64,000 nt of DNA from Delphinapterus leucas (Eukaryota > Chordata > Mammalia > Artiodactyla > Monodontidae): the NCBI RefSeq assembly GCF_002288925.2, contig NW_022098076.1:63047640-63111639 (forward strand), in the 5' to 3' direction. Each line of letters starts with the position of its first letter. Within the stretch, counting starts at the first letter, position 1. Positions 37,660-49,447 of the stretch are shown here, one piece after another. The position numbers were made by a program, and so were the translations under genes. The notes under the pieces were generated by a model. The model saw only the letters and a list, made by a program, of their open reading frames with translations. It ran no database searches and was not told the origin of the DNA.

Positions 37660-40600
37660 CTAGCTTCCACATATATGCGTTAATATACGATATTTCTTTT
37701 TCTCTTTCTGACTTACTTCACTCTGTATGACAGTCTCTGGATCCATCCACGTCTCAACAAATGACCCAGTTTCGTTCCTTTTTGTGGCTGAGTAATATTC
37801 CATTGTATATATGTACCACACCTTCTTTATCCATTCCTCTGTCAATGGGCATTTAGGTTGCTTCTGTGACCTGGCTATTGTAAATAGTGCTGCAGTGAAC
37901 ATTGGGGTGCATGTGTCTTTTTGAATTATGGTTTTCTCTGGGTATATGCCCAGTAGTGAGATTGCTGGATCATATGGTAATTTTATTTTTAATTTTTTAA
38001 GGAACCCCCATACTGTTCTCCATAGTGTCTGTATCAATTTACATTCCCACCAACAGTGCAAGAGGGTTCCCTTTTCTCTACACCCTCTCCAGCATTTGTT
38101 GTTTGTAGATTTTCTGATGATGCACATTCTAACTGGTGTGAGGTGATACCTCATTGTAATTTTGGTTTGCATTTCTTTAATAATTAGTGATATTGAGCAG
38201 CTTTTCATGTGCCTCTTGGCCATCTGTATGTCTTCTTTGGAGAAATGTCTGTTTAGGTCTTCGGCCCATTTTTGGATTGTGTTGTTTGTTTCTTTAATAT
38301 TGAGCTGCATGAGCTGTTTATATATTTTGGAGATTAATCCTTTGTCTGTTGCTTCATTTGCAAATATTTTCTCCCATTCTGAGGGTTGTCTTTTAGTCTT
38401 GTTTATGGTTTCCTTTGCTGTGCAAAAGCTTTGAAGTTTCATTAGGTCCCATTTGTGTATTTTTGTTTTTATTTCCATTTCTCTAGGAGGTGGATCAAAA
38501 ACGATCTTGCTGTGATTTATGTCAAAGAGTGTTCTTCCTATGTTTTCCTCTAAGAGTTTTATAGTGTCCGGTCTTACATTTAGGTCTCGAATCCATTTTG
38601 CCTTTATTTTTGTATATGGTGTTAGGGAGTGTTCAAATTTCATTCTTTTACATGTAGCTGTCCAGTTTTCCCAGCATCACTTATTGAAGAGACTCTCTTT
38701 TCTCCATCATGTATCCTTGTCTCCTTTGTCATAGATTAGTTGACCATAGGTACGTGGGTTTATCTCTGGGCCTTCTGTCTTTATGTTTCTGTTTTTGTGC
38801 CAGTACCATATTGTCTTCATTACTGTAGCTTTGTAATACAGTCTGAAGTCAGGGAGTCTGATTCCTCCCATTCCATTTTTTTCCCTCAAGACTGCTTTGG
38901 CTATTCATGGTCTTTAGTGTCTCCATACAAATTTTAAGATTTTTTGTTCTAGTTCCATCAAAAATGCCATTGGTAATTTGATAGGGATTGCATTGAATCT
39001 GTAGATTGCTATGGGTAGTATAGTCATTTTCACAGTATTGATTCTTCCAATCCAAGAATATCGTATATCTCTCTATCTGCTGGAATCATCTTTAATTTCT
39101 TTCATGAGTGTCTTATAGTTTTCTGCATACAGGTCTTTTGTCTCCCTAGGTAGGTTTATTCCTAGGTATTTTATTCTTTTTGTTGCAATGGTAAATGGGA
39201 GTGTTTCCTTAATTTCTCTTTCAGATTTTTCATCATTAGTGTATAGGAATGCAAGGGACTTCTGTGCATTAATTTTGTATCCTGCAACTTTACCAAATTC
39301 ATTGATTAGCTCTAGTAGTTTTCTGGTGGCATTTTTAGGATTCTCTATGTATAGTATGTCATCTGCAAACGGTGACACTTTTACTTCTTCTTTTCCAATT
39401 TGGATTCCTTTTATTTCTTTTGCTTCTCTGACTGCCATAGCTAGGAGTTCCAAAACTATGTTGAATTATAGTGGTGAGAGGGGACATTCTTGTCTTGTTC
39501 CTGATCTTAGAGGAAATGCTTTCAGTTTTTCACCACTGAGAATGATGTTTGCTGTGGGTTTGTCGTATATGGCCTTTATTCTGTTGAGGTAGTTTCCCTC
39601 TATGCCCACTTTCTGGAGAGTTTTTATCATAAATGGGTGTTGAATTTTGTCAAAAGCTTTTTCTGCATCTATTGAGATGGTCATATGGTTTTTATTCTTC
39701 AATTTGTTAATATGGTATGTCAGATTGATTGATTTGTGTATATTGAATCCTTGCATCCTTGGGATAAATCCCACTTGATCATGGTGTCTGATCCTTTTAA
39801 TGTGTTGTTGGATTCTGTTTGCTAGTATTTTGTTGAGGATATTTGCATTTATGTTCATCAGTGATATTGGCCTGTAATTTTCTTTTTCTGTGGTATCTTC
39901 GTCTGATTTTGGTATCAGGGTCATGGTGGCCTCATAGAATGGGTTTTGGAGTGTTCCTCCTCCGCAGTTTTTTGGAAGAGTTTGAGAAGGATGGGTGTTA
40001 GCTCTTCTCCAAATGTTTGACAGAATTCACCTGTGAAGCCATGTGGTCCTGGACTTTTGTTTGTTGGAAGCTTTTTAATTACAGTTTTAATTTCATTACT
40101 TGTGATTGGTCTGTTCATATGTTCTGTTTCTTCCTGGTTCAGTCTTGCAAGGTTATACCTTTCTAAGAATTTGTCCATTTCTTCCAGGTTGTCCATTTTA
40201 TTGGCATAAAGTTGCTTGTAGTCATCTCTTAGGATTCTTTGTATTTCTGTGGTGTCCGTGGTAACTTCTCCTTTTTCATTTCTAATTTTATTGATTTGAG
40301 TCCTCTCCGTCTTTTTCTTGATGAGTCTGGCTAATGGTTTATCAATTTTGTTTATCTTCTCAAAGAACCAGTTTTTAGTTTTATTGATCTTTGCTATTGT
40401 TTTCTTTGTTGCTATTTCATTTATTTCTGCTCTGACCTTTACGATTTCTTTCCTTCTGCTAACTTTGGGTTGTTTGTTCTTCTTTCTCTAGTTCCTTTAG
40501 GTGTAACGTTAGATTGTTTGTGATTATTCTTGTTTCTTGAAGTAGGCTTGTATAGCTATAAACTTCCCTCTTAGAACTGCTTTTGCTGCATCCCATAGGT

Positions 40601-41451
40601 TTTCGATCATTGTGTTTTCATTGTCATTTGTCTCTAGGTATTGTTTGATTTCCTCTTTGATTTCTTCAGTGATCTTTTGGTTATTTAGTAACGTATTGTT
40701 TAGCCTCTCCGTGTTTGTGTTTATTATGTTTTTTTCCCTGTAATTGATTTCTCATATCATGGCACTGTGGTCAGAAAAGATGCTTGATATGATTTCAATT
40801 TTCTTAAATTTACTGAGGCTTGATTTGTGACCCAAAATGTGATCTATCCTTGAGAATGTTCCGTGTGCACTTGAGAAGAAAGCGTAATCTGCTGTTTTTG
40901 GATGGAATGTCCTATAAATATTAATTAAATCCATCTGGTCTGCTGTGTCATTTAAAGCTTGTGTTTCCTTATTAATTTTCTGTTTGGATGATCTGTCCGT
41001 CCAGGTAAGTGAAGTGTTAAAAGTCCCCCACTATTATTGTGTTTCTGTCAATTTCTTCTTTTATAGCTGTTAGCAGTTGCCTTATGTATTGAGGTGCTCC
41101 TGTGTTGGGTGCATATATATTTATAATTGTTATATCTTCTTGGATTGATCCCTTGATCATTATGTAGTGTCCTTCCTTGTCTCCTATAACATTTTTTATT
41201 TTAAAATCTATTTTATTTGATATGAGTATTGCTACTCCAGCTTTCTTTTGATTTCCATTTGCATGGAATATCTTTTTCCATCCCCTCACTTTCAGTCTGT
41301 ACGTGTCCCTAGGTCTGAAGTGGGTCTCTTGGAGACAGCATATATATGGGTATTGTTTTTGTATCCATTCAGCGAGCCTGTGTCTTTTGGTTGGAGCATT
41401 TAATCCATTCACGTTTAAGGTAATTATCGATATGTATGTCCCTATTACCAT
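37660..41451 (-). pseudogene. L1 ORF2 (endonuclease/reverse transcriptase), broken
   Basis: Domains appear in order on the minus strand: endonuclease (41451-41017), RT palm with the [12 protein letters not shown] block (about 40050), [10 protein letters not shown] (about 39660), FADD (39358-39369), and the C-terminal Cys/Trp-rich region ending at 37660. The span of about 3.79 kb matches the usual ORF2 length. Frame breaks separate the pieces. One codon appears to be missing immediately after FADD compared with the usual FADDM. Confidence 0.85.
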
Positions 41452-41571
41452 TTTCTTAATTGTTTTGGGTTTGTTTTGTAGGTCCCTTTCTTCTCTTGTG
41501 TTTCCCACTTAAAGAAGTTCTTTTCGCATTTGCTGTAGAGCTGGTTTGGTGGTGCTGAATTCTCTTAGATT

Positions 41572-42421
41572 TTACTTGTGTGTAAAGCTTTTGATTTCTC
41601 CATTGAATCTGAATGAAATCCTTGCTGGGTAGAGTAATCTTGGTTGTAGGTTCTTTCCTTTCATCACTTTAAGTATATCATGCCACTCTCTTCTGGCTTG
41701 TAGAGTTTGTGCTGAGAAGTCAGCTGTTAACCTTATGGGAGTTCCCCTGTATGTTGTTTGTCGTTTTTCCCTTGCTGCTTTCAGTAATTTTTCTTTGTCT
41801 TTAATATTTGCTTGTTTGATTACTGTGTGTCTCGGCATGTTTCTCCTCGGTTTATCCTGTATGGGACTCTCTGCGCTTCCTGGACTTGGGTGGCTGCTTC
41901 CTTTCCCATGTTAGGGAAGTTTTTGACTATAATCTCTTCAGATATTATCTCGGGTCCTTTCTCTCTCTCTTCTCCTTCTGGGATCCCTATAATGCGAATG
42001 TTGTTGTGTTTAATGTTGTCCCAGAGTCTCTTAGGCTGTCTTCGTTTCTTTTCATTCTTTTTTCTTTATTCTGTTCTGTGGCAGTGAATTCCACCCTCTG
42101 TCTTATCCGTTTTTGGTTGAAATGTCCTTATTTGTTCTTCTGCCTCAGTTATTCTGCTATTGATTCCTTCGAGTGTAGTTTTCACTTCAATTATTTTATT
42201 GTTCACCTCTGTTTGTTCTTTAATTCTTCTAGGTCTTTGTTAAACATTTCTTGCATCTTCTTGATCTTTGCCTCCATTCTTTTTCCGAGGCCCTGGATCA
42301 TCTTCAGTATCATTATTCTGAATTCTTTTTCTGGAAGGTTGCCTATCTCCACTTCATTTAGTTGTTTTTCTGGGGTTTTATCTTGTTCCTTCATCGGGTA
42401 CCTAGCCCTCTGCCTTTTCAT
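41572..42421 (-). pseudogene. L1 ORF1 (broken) of the 37.4-42.5 kb element
   Basis: The N-terminal part (42421-42203, MKRQRARYPMKEQ... with a heptad-like MQEMFNKDLEELKNK coiled-coil start) and the C-terminal part (41838-41572, NIKDKEKLLKAAREKRQTTY...) are both recognisable as the RNA-binding ORF1 protein. They sit in different frames with a stop-containing middle. Non-functional. Confidence 0.8.
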
Positions 42422-42554
42422 GTTGTCTATCTTTCTGTGAATGTGGTTTTTGTTCCACAGGCTGCAGGGTTGTAGTTCTTCTTGCTTCTGCTGTCTGCCC
42501 TCTTGTGGATGAGTCTATCTAAGAGGCTTGTGCAAGGTCCCTGATGGGAGGGAC

Positions 42555-44015
42555 TTGTCATGATTTTGATTTGCATTTTCCTGATGATGAATAAAATTAA
42601 GCATTTTTTCATTTGTTTATTGACCAGTTGGATAGCCACTCTGGTATAGTGCTGTTTCAAGTCTTTTGCCCATTTTTCTTTTGGGTTTTCTCTCTTTGTA
42701 TTGATTTTTAAGAGGTTTTTAAAAATTCTGAATTTAAGAACTTTATTGGATGCATGTGTGGGTGCATATATATTATATATGTGTATATCTCAAGTATTTT
42801 TACTGTGGCTTGATTTAATATGATCTTAAGCTTGTCTTTTGATGAACAGATACTAATTTTAGTGTAGTCTAACTTATTTTTTTTTGCCTTTATGTTTACT
42901 GCATTTTAAATCTTACATGAGAAATCTTTATTTAACTTAATGTCATGAATATATTCATCTAAATTTTGTTCTGAGAGTTTTACTGTTTACCTTTCGAACT
43001 TAGATCTATAATCTATTTAGTGTTTATTATTGTGTAAAGAATGAGGAAGGGGGTTAACATTCATTTTTTCCCATATGGTTATCCAGTTGACCCAGCATAA
43101 CATTGAAAAGATCATCCTTTTTCCATTGTACTGTAATGTACCTTTGTCAAAACCAAGCAACTGTGTAGGTCACTTGATGTATGTAAAGTTACCTTTACAT
43201 ATTGTTGACTGGGGAAAAACGCACAATCTAAAAGTTGTGAGTTATATTTTATTCAGGGACCTTACTGAGAAAAATAGCCCGGGAAACAGCCTCTCAGATG
43301 GCTCTGAGGAACTGTTCTGAAGAGGTAAGGGAGGAGCCAGGATATATTCCTATATATTCTGAGAAAAAAACTGTGTAGTCAAACATCAGAAAACTACTGC
43401 TAATGGCAAAAACCAGATATCTGAAATTAGTGATTTTAGTGCTTTTCTATGTATGAGAAGATGTAAGAGTCTGGGCTTATTGAAATTATTCCTTAGATAC
43501 ACATCTTACATATCTAGGGCATGTATGCTGTTTTTCTCCATTCTGAATCCCTTTAGGGTGCACCATGTGGGGAGGAGGGGCAGCAGTGGCTGATGGCTTG
43601 ATGGTGGCAACATTTGTTGTTTACTGGAATGGTAGGCAACATTCTTTGTCCACAATATTAGGGAATTTTCCAATCCATGAATATGGAAGAATACCCTCCC
43701 ACTTTTTGGTCTTTAGCTTTTCTCAATAATTTTTTCTCTTTTCAGTGTAGAGATCTTCTACATCTTTTATTAAATTTACTCCTATTTAGTGGTATTTTAA
43801 AAATGCTATCATAAATGCTACAGATTTTAAATTTCATTGTTTGTTTGTTACTTATATATACAGTTGATTTCTGCATATTGACCTTGTAGTCATTAACCTT
43901 GCCAAATTTCCTTATTAAGTCTAATGGTTTATCATGATATCCGAGATTAGTGACAATTTTATTCTTTTCCAATCCTAATACCTTTCATTTCTTTTCATGC
44001 TTTATTGCCAATTAT
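42555..44015 (-). mobile_element. Older L1 fragment (target of the younger L1)
   Basis: Minus-strand ORF2 relics (e.g. 43972-43742: DKPLDLIRKFGKVNDYKVNM) plus 3' text that continues left of the younger element at 37316-37440. A foreign block at about 43200-43690 (ending near TATTAGGGAATTTTCC) interrupts it and resembles an LTR; I cannot name it. Confidence 0.65.
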
Positions 44016-44024
44016 TCTGTTATA

Positions 44025-44307
44025 CATATATATTTTTAAATATTTATTTATTTATTTTTGGCTGTGTCAGGTCTTAGTTGCGGCACGTGGAATCTTCTGT
44101 TGTGGTGCGCGGGCTTCTCTCTGATTGTGGCGCAGCAGCTCTCTAGTTGTGTTGCACGGGTTCCAGAGCGCGTGGGCTCTGTAGTTGTGACATGCAGTCT
44201 TAGTTGCACCGCGGCATGTGAGATGTTAGTTCCCTGACCTGGGATCGAACCCGCATCGCCTGCATTGGAAGGTGAATTCTCAACCACTGGACCACTAGGG
44301 AAGTACC
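44025..44307 (-). mobile_element. CHR-type SINE (long, older)
   Basis: Reverse-oriented: TTTGGCTGTGTCAGGTCTTA to CACTAGGGAAGTAC. The TSD tctgttata lies at 44016-44024 and 44308-44316. Confidence 0.85.
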
Positions 44308-44385
44308 TCTGTTATATTTTTAATGTCATTAGCCTCATTAGTACCTTCTCTCTCTTCTTCTTGATTCGTGTTTCTTAAAGTGTTT

Positions 44386-44640
44386 ATCAGTGTGGGTCCA
44401 ATCGGGAGAGATAAAGCACACAATTATTTAAATAGGGAAAGTTTAATATAAAGAATTATTAACTACAGCAGGGGATTTGGAGTAATGAGAGATTAGCTAG
44501 TCAGAAGTAAAGATAACTCTAAAGAATACAGGAATAGCTGGTAAAAGGAGCAGTCACCAACTCTAGGGCTGAGACAGAGCACCCAAGGAAGATCCCACGC
44601 TCCCATGACTGATATCCGGACTCTGCCAGAGGGGGCACAC
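44386..44640. repeat. Old interspersed repeat, same pattern as 17820-18370
   Basis: GGAAAGTTTAATATAAAGAA then GAGCAGTCACCAACTCTAGG parallels the order of blocks at 17820-18370. Divergent; family not assigned. Confidence 0.35.
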
Positions 44641-45299
44641 GTGTGGATGGCAATCTTGAAATCAGATTCTTCACCTTCCTTAGAGTTTGTTCTTGCTATC
44701 TGTTTTGGATTATTGTTCACTTGCTTAGTCTTTTCTAAACTGTTTTTGTAAAGTCTGTATTCTTTGTCATGTGTGGCCACTGAAGCATCTGTTCTGTTAG
44801 CTTAATGCTCAGCTGGTGTTTTGACAGATTTTACCTTAAACACTTGAAGCTTACAAAAGAAAATTTTAAAAACTCTCCCAGTGTTTGCAGATTGGCTTTG
44901 TGTTGGAGTCCTCCTTTAACACTTATCCAGGCTTTATACAGCTCTGCCTTTGTTCTCACTTTCTACTTGTATGGAGCCAGAAGACCCCAGATGTGAAAGC
45001 CTAGTCTTCTCAGACCTTTTCTGAGCATGTATCCTGGTCTTGGGCATGTGCATGACTTTCTTAATTCCCTGGTATTTGCAGAAGCTTTTAAAAGCTCTTA
45101 TTCCCACATTTATCTCTTCTCCCAACCCCTTCCTTCCCTGGCTTCTTGGTCTTTTCATTGCTTGTCCCAGCTGTCGTTTCATGCCCCAGCTTTTGCAGCC
45201 AATACCTGCACCTTTAAATGTTTTCGGCAGAAGCCACCTAGGAACCTGTCCTAGCTCTGGAAATGCTCAGAGTTGGGCCAAACAAGGGCAGCCTTTGCA

Positions 45300-45965
45300 C
45301 CAGTCCTTGATGGGAGTTGCCAGACAGGTTGAGACCCACAGCCACAATTTTTTGACAAAAATGTCTGTATCACTTCCTAGCAATTTGCACCAGGAGTATG
45401 GGCTGCTGTTTTCTTAGCTGCTGCCTCTCTGGGATATGGGAATTACAGGCAGGCTGTTTAAAATGTCACAGTGCTTTCTTACCACAAAGCAACGGCTTCT
45501 TTCTTCATCAAGGCTTCCCCTGGTTGTTGTTAAGTCTTTGGCTGTATTCCAGAGTTTTTCAGAAGTTGATTTTGACAGTTTTGGCCAGCTCATTACATGC
45601 TTTTGGGGAGGGTTAGAGTCTTGGGATTCCCTGTCCTCCGTTTTCAGTGACCATTTTGATGACCAGTGGTGATGGTGCTTTTAATAGAGCTCTGTTTTCT
45701 GCAGTGCTGTTGACTTTTGGCTCCTTTGAGCTGGGGAGAGAAGGAAAATGAAATACCTTAAGTTAAAACACTGAAGACCCCACTATCTTACCAAGGTTTA
45801 GTTGTTCCTGTTGAATAGACACTTCTCAGTGGGTACTGGGTTTTGGTTAATTGCCAAAGTGCTGGAATGGTTGATGTTAGTTGTTTAGTTGTTTTGCACG
45901 TATTTTCACTGTTTTAGAGGGAGAGTGAGATCACCAAAGTCCTCACTCCACCATTGTGGAAGTCA
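45300..45965 (-). mobile_element. Old L1-like 5' region, tentative
   Basis: The text ending CTCACTCCACCATTGTGGAA looks like the beginning of an L1 5' UTR read on the minus strand. No coding frame. Tentative. Confidence 0.4.
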
Positions 45966-46139
45966 GTCTGTCTTCTGGAACATTTTGAAAGAGAATTGTA
46001 ATGGGAAATATTATATAGACATGGTAAATTTTCAAAATTATGTTAGTGGCATATGTGTAGATCAGTGAAGTCCTTTACACTGTGACAAAACTTTCATGGA
46101 GTTGATATGGGAAAGTAGCTTAAATTTGAGTTCCTAACA

Positions 46140-46380
46140 TGAAAGGGGCTTTATATATTTTACTTCACAAAACCCTTCACAAAACTGTGTTGTGTGATGT
46201 AAGTACAATTATCCCTATCACAGCAACTGTGAAAAGTGGGAGATGTCATGCCTGTTTAACTGTTGAGACACCTGAACCTTGGAAAAGTCAAGCAAATTGC
46301 TCAAAGTCACATTACTTCTAAGTAACAGAGCCAGAAGTAAACCCAAGGTTTTTCTGACTCCAAAGCTTTTGATATTTTTA
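46140..46380 (-). repeat. Probable MIR
   Basis: GCTCAAAGTCACATTACTTC and CAGAGCCAGAAGTAAACCCA fit the reverse MIR core. Diverged. Confidence 0.6.
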
Positions 46381-46390
46381 TTACACATTG

Positions 46391-46705
46391 TTTTATTTAT
46401 TTATTTATTTATTTATTTTTGGCTGCGTTCGGTCTTCGTTGCAGCATGTGGGCATTCTCTAGTTGCGGCAAGTGGGGGCTACTCTTCATTGCGGTGTGCA
46501 GGCTTCTCATTGCAGTGGCTTCTCTTGTTGTGGAGCATGGTCTCTAGGTGCGCAGGCTTCAGTAGTTGTGGAGCGTGGGCTCAGTAGTTGTGGTGCATGG
46601 GCTTAGTTGCTCCACGGCATGTGGGATCTTCCCGGACCGGGGCACAAACCCATGTCCCCTGCATCGGCAGGTGGACTCCCAACCACTGCGCCACCAGGGA
46701 AGCCC
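46391..46705 (-). mobile_element. CHR-type SINE (long)
   Basis: (TTTA)n start, GGCTGCGTTCGGTCTTCGTT, ending CACCAGGGAAGCCC. The flanks (aagcttttgatatttttatt / aagactttaatatcttaatt) are an imperfect TSD. Confidence 0.87.
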
Positions 46706-47020
46706 AAGACTTTAATATCTTAATTTCCTTTAGGTTTAAGGTTTTCCCAGCCTTTGAACATTTAACTTATATTTTCTGTTTTCACTGTTGTGGTTCTTTT
46801 GTTTTCCAAATCAGCCCTTTGACAGAATCTGAACCTAAACTATTAGGGATGTAATTATTGGTGGAGCCAGTGTTAGACTGACAGGTCAGTAAACACCTGA
46901 ATGTTTGCTGTGATTAAGGAGTTGAACTGTATACTCTATGAAATGAGTCTACTTGATGGATTTTTCTAAGATTTAGTAGGAGAAAGTAGTAAATCATTGT
47001 GTTTTTCTGTTTTCTTTCAG

Positions 47021-47188
47021 CTTTCGGAAGAATTATTGGATAAGTGGCTCTCCTACCCAGAGTCCCAACATGTCCCTCTCTGCCAGCATATGCTTGGCTT
47101 TGCAATGAAGTCTGTTACGCAGATGGTAATGGGTAGTACATTTGAAGATGAACAAGAAGTCATTCGCTTCCAGAAGAATCATGGCACA
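47021..47188 (+). CDS. CYP20A1: CYP20A1 exon 5
   Basis: Acceptor TTTTCTTTCAG (ends 47020); donor GGCACA|GTAAGT (GT at 47189). It encodes exactly 56 codons, starting LSEELLDKWLSYPESQHVPL, through CQHMLGFAMKSVTQMVMGST, and ending FEDEQEVIRFQKNHGT. It corresponds to helices D-E of the P450 fold. Both boundaries are phase 0. There is no frame damage despite dense transposon insertion on both sides (SINEs at 46391, 47370, 47617 and 47994). Confidence 0.94.
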
Positions 47189-47369
47189 GTAAGTCTAGGG
47201 CCAAATTTAAAATTACTCTTTCATCAAATTGGATAGTTGAATAATGTAGACTTTGCCTCTTAAGAAGAAGGTTTAAGATTCTGTAGTACAGAATTTCCTT
47301 GTTTGGGGCTAAAAACAATGCAAGAAGGTTAATTGTTCCCTTTTTTAAAAATTTAAGAATTACTTTTTT

Positions 47370-47586
47370 TTTTTCTTTCTTTTTCTTTTATTTTGCAATA
47401 TGCGGGCCTCTCACCACTGTGGCCTTCCCCGTTGCGGAGCACAGGCTCCGGACACGCAGGCCCAGCGGCCGTGGCTCACGGGCCCAGCCGATCTGCGGCA
47501 TATGGGATCTTCCCGGACCGGGGCACGAACCCGTGTCCCCTGCATCGGCAGGCGGACTCTCAACCACTGCGCCACCAGGGAAGCCC
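47370..47586 (-). mobile_element. CHR-2-type SINE
   Basis: Reverse-oriented near-consensus copy. The perfect 15-bp TSD aagaattactttttt is at 47355-47369 and 47587-47601. It starts about 180 bp after exon 5. Confidence 0.92.
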
Positions 47587-47616
47587 AAGAATTACTTTTT
47601 TAAGCAGTTACTTTTT

Positions 47617-47918
47617 AGAAAAAATTTATGTATGTTATTTATTTATTTTTGGCTGCGTTGGGTCTTCATTGATGCTTGTGGGCTGTCTCTAGTTGAGAGA
47701 GCAGGGGCAACTCTTCTCTTCCTTGCAGTGCGCGGGCTTCTTCTTGTGGTGGCTCCTCTTGTTCTCTTGTTGAGCACGGGCTTTAGGCGCATGGGCTTCA
47801 GTAGTTGTGGTGCACAGGCTTAGTTGCTCCATGGCATGTGGGATCTTCACCAGGGATCAAACCCGTGCCCCCTGCATTGGCAGGCGGATTCTCGACCACT
47901 GCACCACCAGGGAGTCCC
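47617..47918 (-). mobile_element. CHR-type SINE (long), adjacent to the previous SINE
   Basis: The perfect 16-bp TSD taagcagttacttttt lies at 47601-47616 and 47919-47934. Its left TSD abuts the right TSD of the neighbouring SINE, sharing one base. Confidence 0.92.
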
Positions 47919-47993
47919 TAAGCAGTTACTTTTTGAAATTTAAAAAATGAATGACTAAAAAAAATTTTTCTTTTAATATGTAGCAAGTATGTC

Positions 47994-48114
47994 GGGAGTT
48001 CCCTGGTGGCCTAGCGGTTAGGATTTTGGGCTTTCACTGCTGTGGCCCAGGTTTAATCCCTGGTTGGGGAACTGAGATCCTGCAAGCCATGTGGCGTGGC
48101 AAAACACCCAAAAC
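47994..48114 (+). mobile_element. Old short tRNA-derived SINE
   Basis: GGGAGTTCCCTGGTGGCCTA head and AATCCCTGGTTGGGGAACTG. Flanks aagtatgt / aagtgtgt suggest a decayed TSD. Confidence 0.75.
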
Positions 48115-49014
48115 CAAGTGTGTTATAAAATAATACTAATTTCTAGAATAAAGAGAAAAACCATACTTAATAGAGACTACGTCCTATATAGAAAGAAATT
48201 AAACTTGATGGAGTGTTAAAATACTAAAATGAATATGAAGAAAGGCTAATGCAGTTGAAAACAGGTTTACTGTTTGCCTTTTCTGAACTCACATATGGAC
48301 TTTATTATTTATTTTTATCAGTCTCAACATTATATTACTTTATTTGTTTCAAATCATACTTAAGTCATTTACTTCACTGCATTTTGGATCTCTGAGAAAT
48401 CACTTATTTTCAAATCTATAAAAACAGGTTAAATAATATAATGTGTGTAAAACAAAATCACTAGGCACTGTGGCTTAACACTCTGTCACTGTTTAATATT
48501 ATCATTTTTCCCTTTAAAATGGTTTTATTACTTGTGTTTGATGATTGAAAAATATACATTTCTTAGAAAACGTTCACATGTTCAGGAGCATAAAAATAAA
48601 AGTGAAAAAATCACTCTAATTCCCCTTCCTAGAGTAAACTACTCAGGTTACCCAGCTAAAACAAATTGGCTAAGGAATTCCTAAAATGTTTTCATATTTT
48701 AACGAAGAATCAATTTTTGACTCAGTTGTTGATATCTGATTTTTTTCATGTTGATGAGACAGCAGTTTTAAAACGGGACCTCCACTATTATTTCCAGAAT
48801 TTTATTCTAAGCTGCTGATACCTATTCCTATTCTGCGTATTTTTATGCTGGCATTTTCTTTACCTTTCTTTCCTTAGAATTTCAAAGTAGAAATAATAAT
48901 TTCAAACTTATAGAAAAGTTGCAGCTAGTACTAGGAACTCCCATAATATCCTTCGTCCAGGTTCACCAGTTGTTTACATTTTGCCCCATTTGCTTTTGTC
49001 ATTCATTCTCTGTC

Positions 49015-49081
49015 TATCTATCCATCCATCCATCCATCCATCCGTCCGTCCGTCCGTCCGTCCATCCATCCATCCATCCAT
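49015..49081. repeat. Compound (TCCA)n(TCCG)n(TCCA)n microsatellite
   Basis: TCCA units, then five TCCG units, then TCCA units again. The symmetrical G-for-A block sits in the centre of the array. Confidence 0.97.
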
Positions 49082-49385
49082 TCCTCCTCTCCTTACCCAA
49101 ACCATTTGAGAGTAAAGTAGACATTTTGCTTCTTTCCCCCTAAATACTTCAGTCTGTATATCCTAAAAACAAGGATATTTTCTCATATAGCAGCAACATG
49201 GTTGTCAAACTTGGGAAATTTAGCATTCATACCATACTTTTATCCAGAGCCCATATTCAGATTTCTTTACTTTTAGTGGTCAAACCTCTTTAATGTGAAA
49301 CAGTTTCTCAGCTTTTCTTTGTTTCTTGACCTTGACATTTTTTTTTTAAGTACAGGATAATTATTTTGTAGACTGTCCCTCATTT

Positions 49386-49447
49386 GGGTTTGACTAGATT
49401 CAAATTACATATTTTTGGGTGTGACTAGATTCAAATTGTATATTTTT
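49386..49447. repeat. 31-bp tandem duplication
   Basis: Units at 49386-49416 and 49417-49447 share TGACTAGATTCAAATT and end ATATTTTT. They differ at three positions. Confidence 0.88.

Larger units (their letters stand above)
37441..42554 (-). mobile_element. Near-full-length L1 (about 5.1 kb, 5' UTR truncated)
   Basis: Read on the minus strand it shows the start of ORF1 at 42421 (MKRQRARYPMKEQDK), the ORF2 endonuclease start at about 41451 (SIITLNVNGLN, QETHF, GDF), reverse transcriptase with an intact FADD motif at 39358-39369, and the ORF2 end at 37660, then 3' UTR and T run. Frames are broken by several indels and stops (segments 41017, 39921, 39466, 39073, 37660), so it cannot encode full proteins. 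Both flanks are parts of one older L1. The duplicated target (ttgtcat, 37425-37431 and 42555-42561) marks the insertion. Confidence 0.9.
28011..47020 (+). other. CYP20A1: CYP20A1 intron 4 (19 kb, transposon-packed)
   Basis: Defined by the GT at 28011 and the AG at 47019-47020. It holds a DNA-transposon fossil, three antisense L1 insertions (29954, 31273, 37441), several SINEs, MIRs and older L1 debris. No additional exon of CYP20A1 fits between exons 4 and 5, because their phases and residues join directly. Confidence 0.85.

Noticed and set aside
37660..38643. 327-codon minus-strand frame as a possible host gene
   Set aside because: It is the C-terminal part of L1 ORF2 within the element at 37441-42554.
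48919..49143. 74-codon frame with [16 protein letters not shown]
   Set aside because: It is a translation of the TCCA/TCCG microsatellite.
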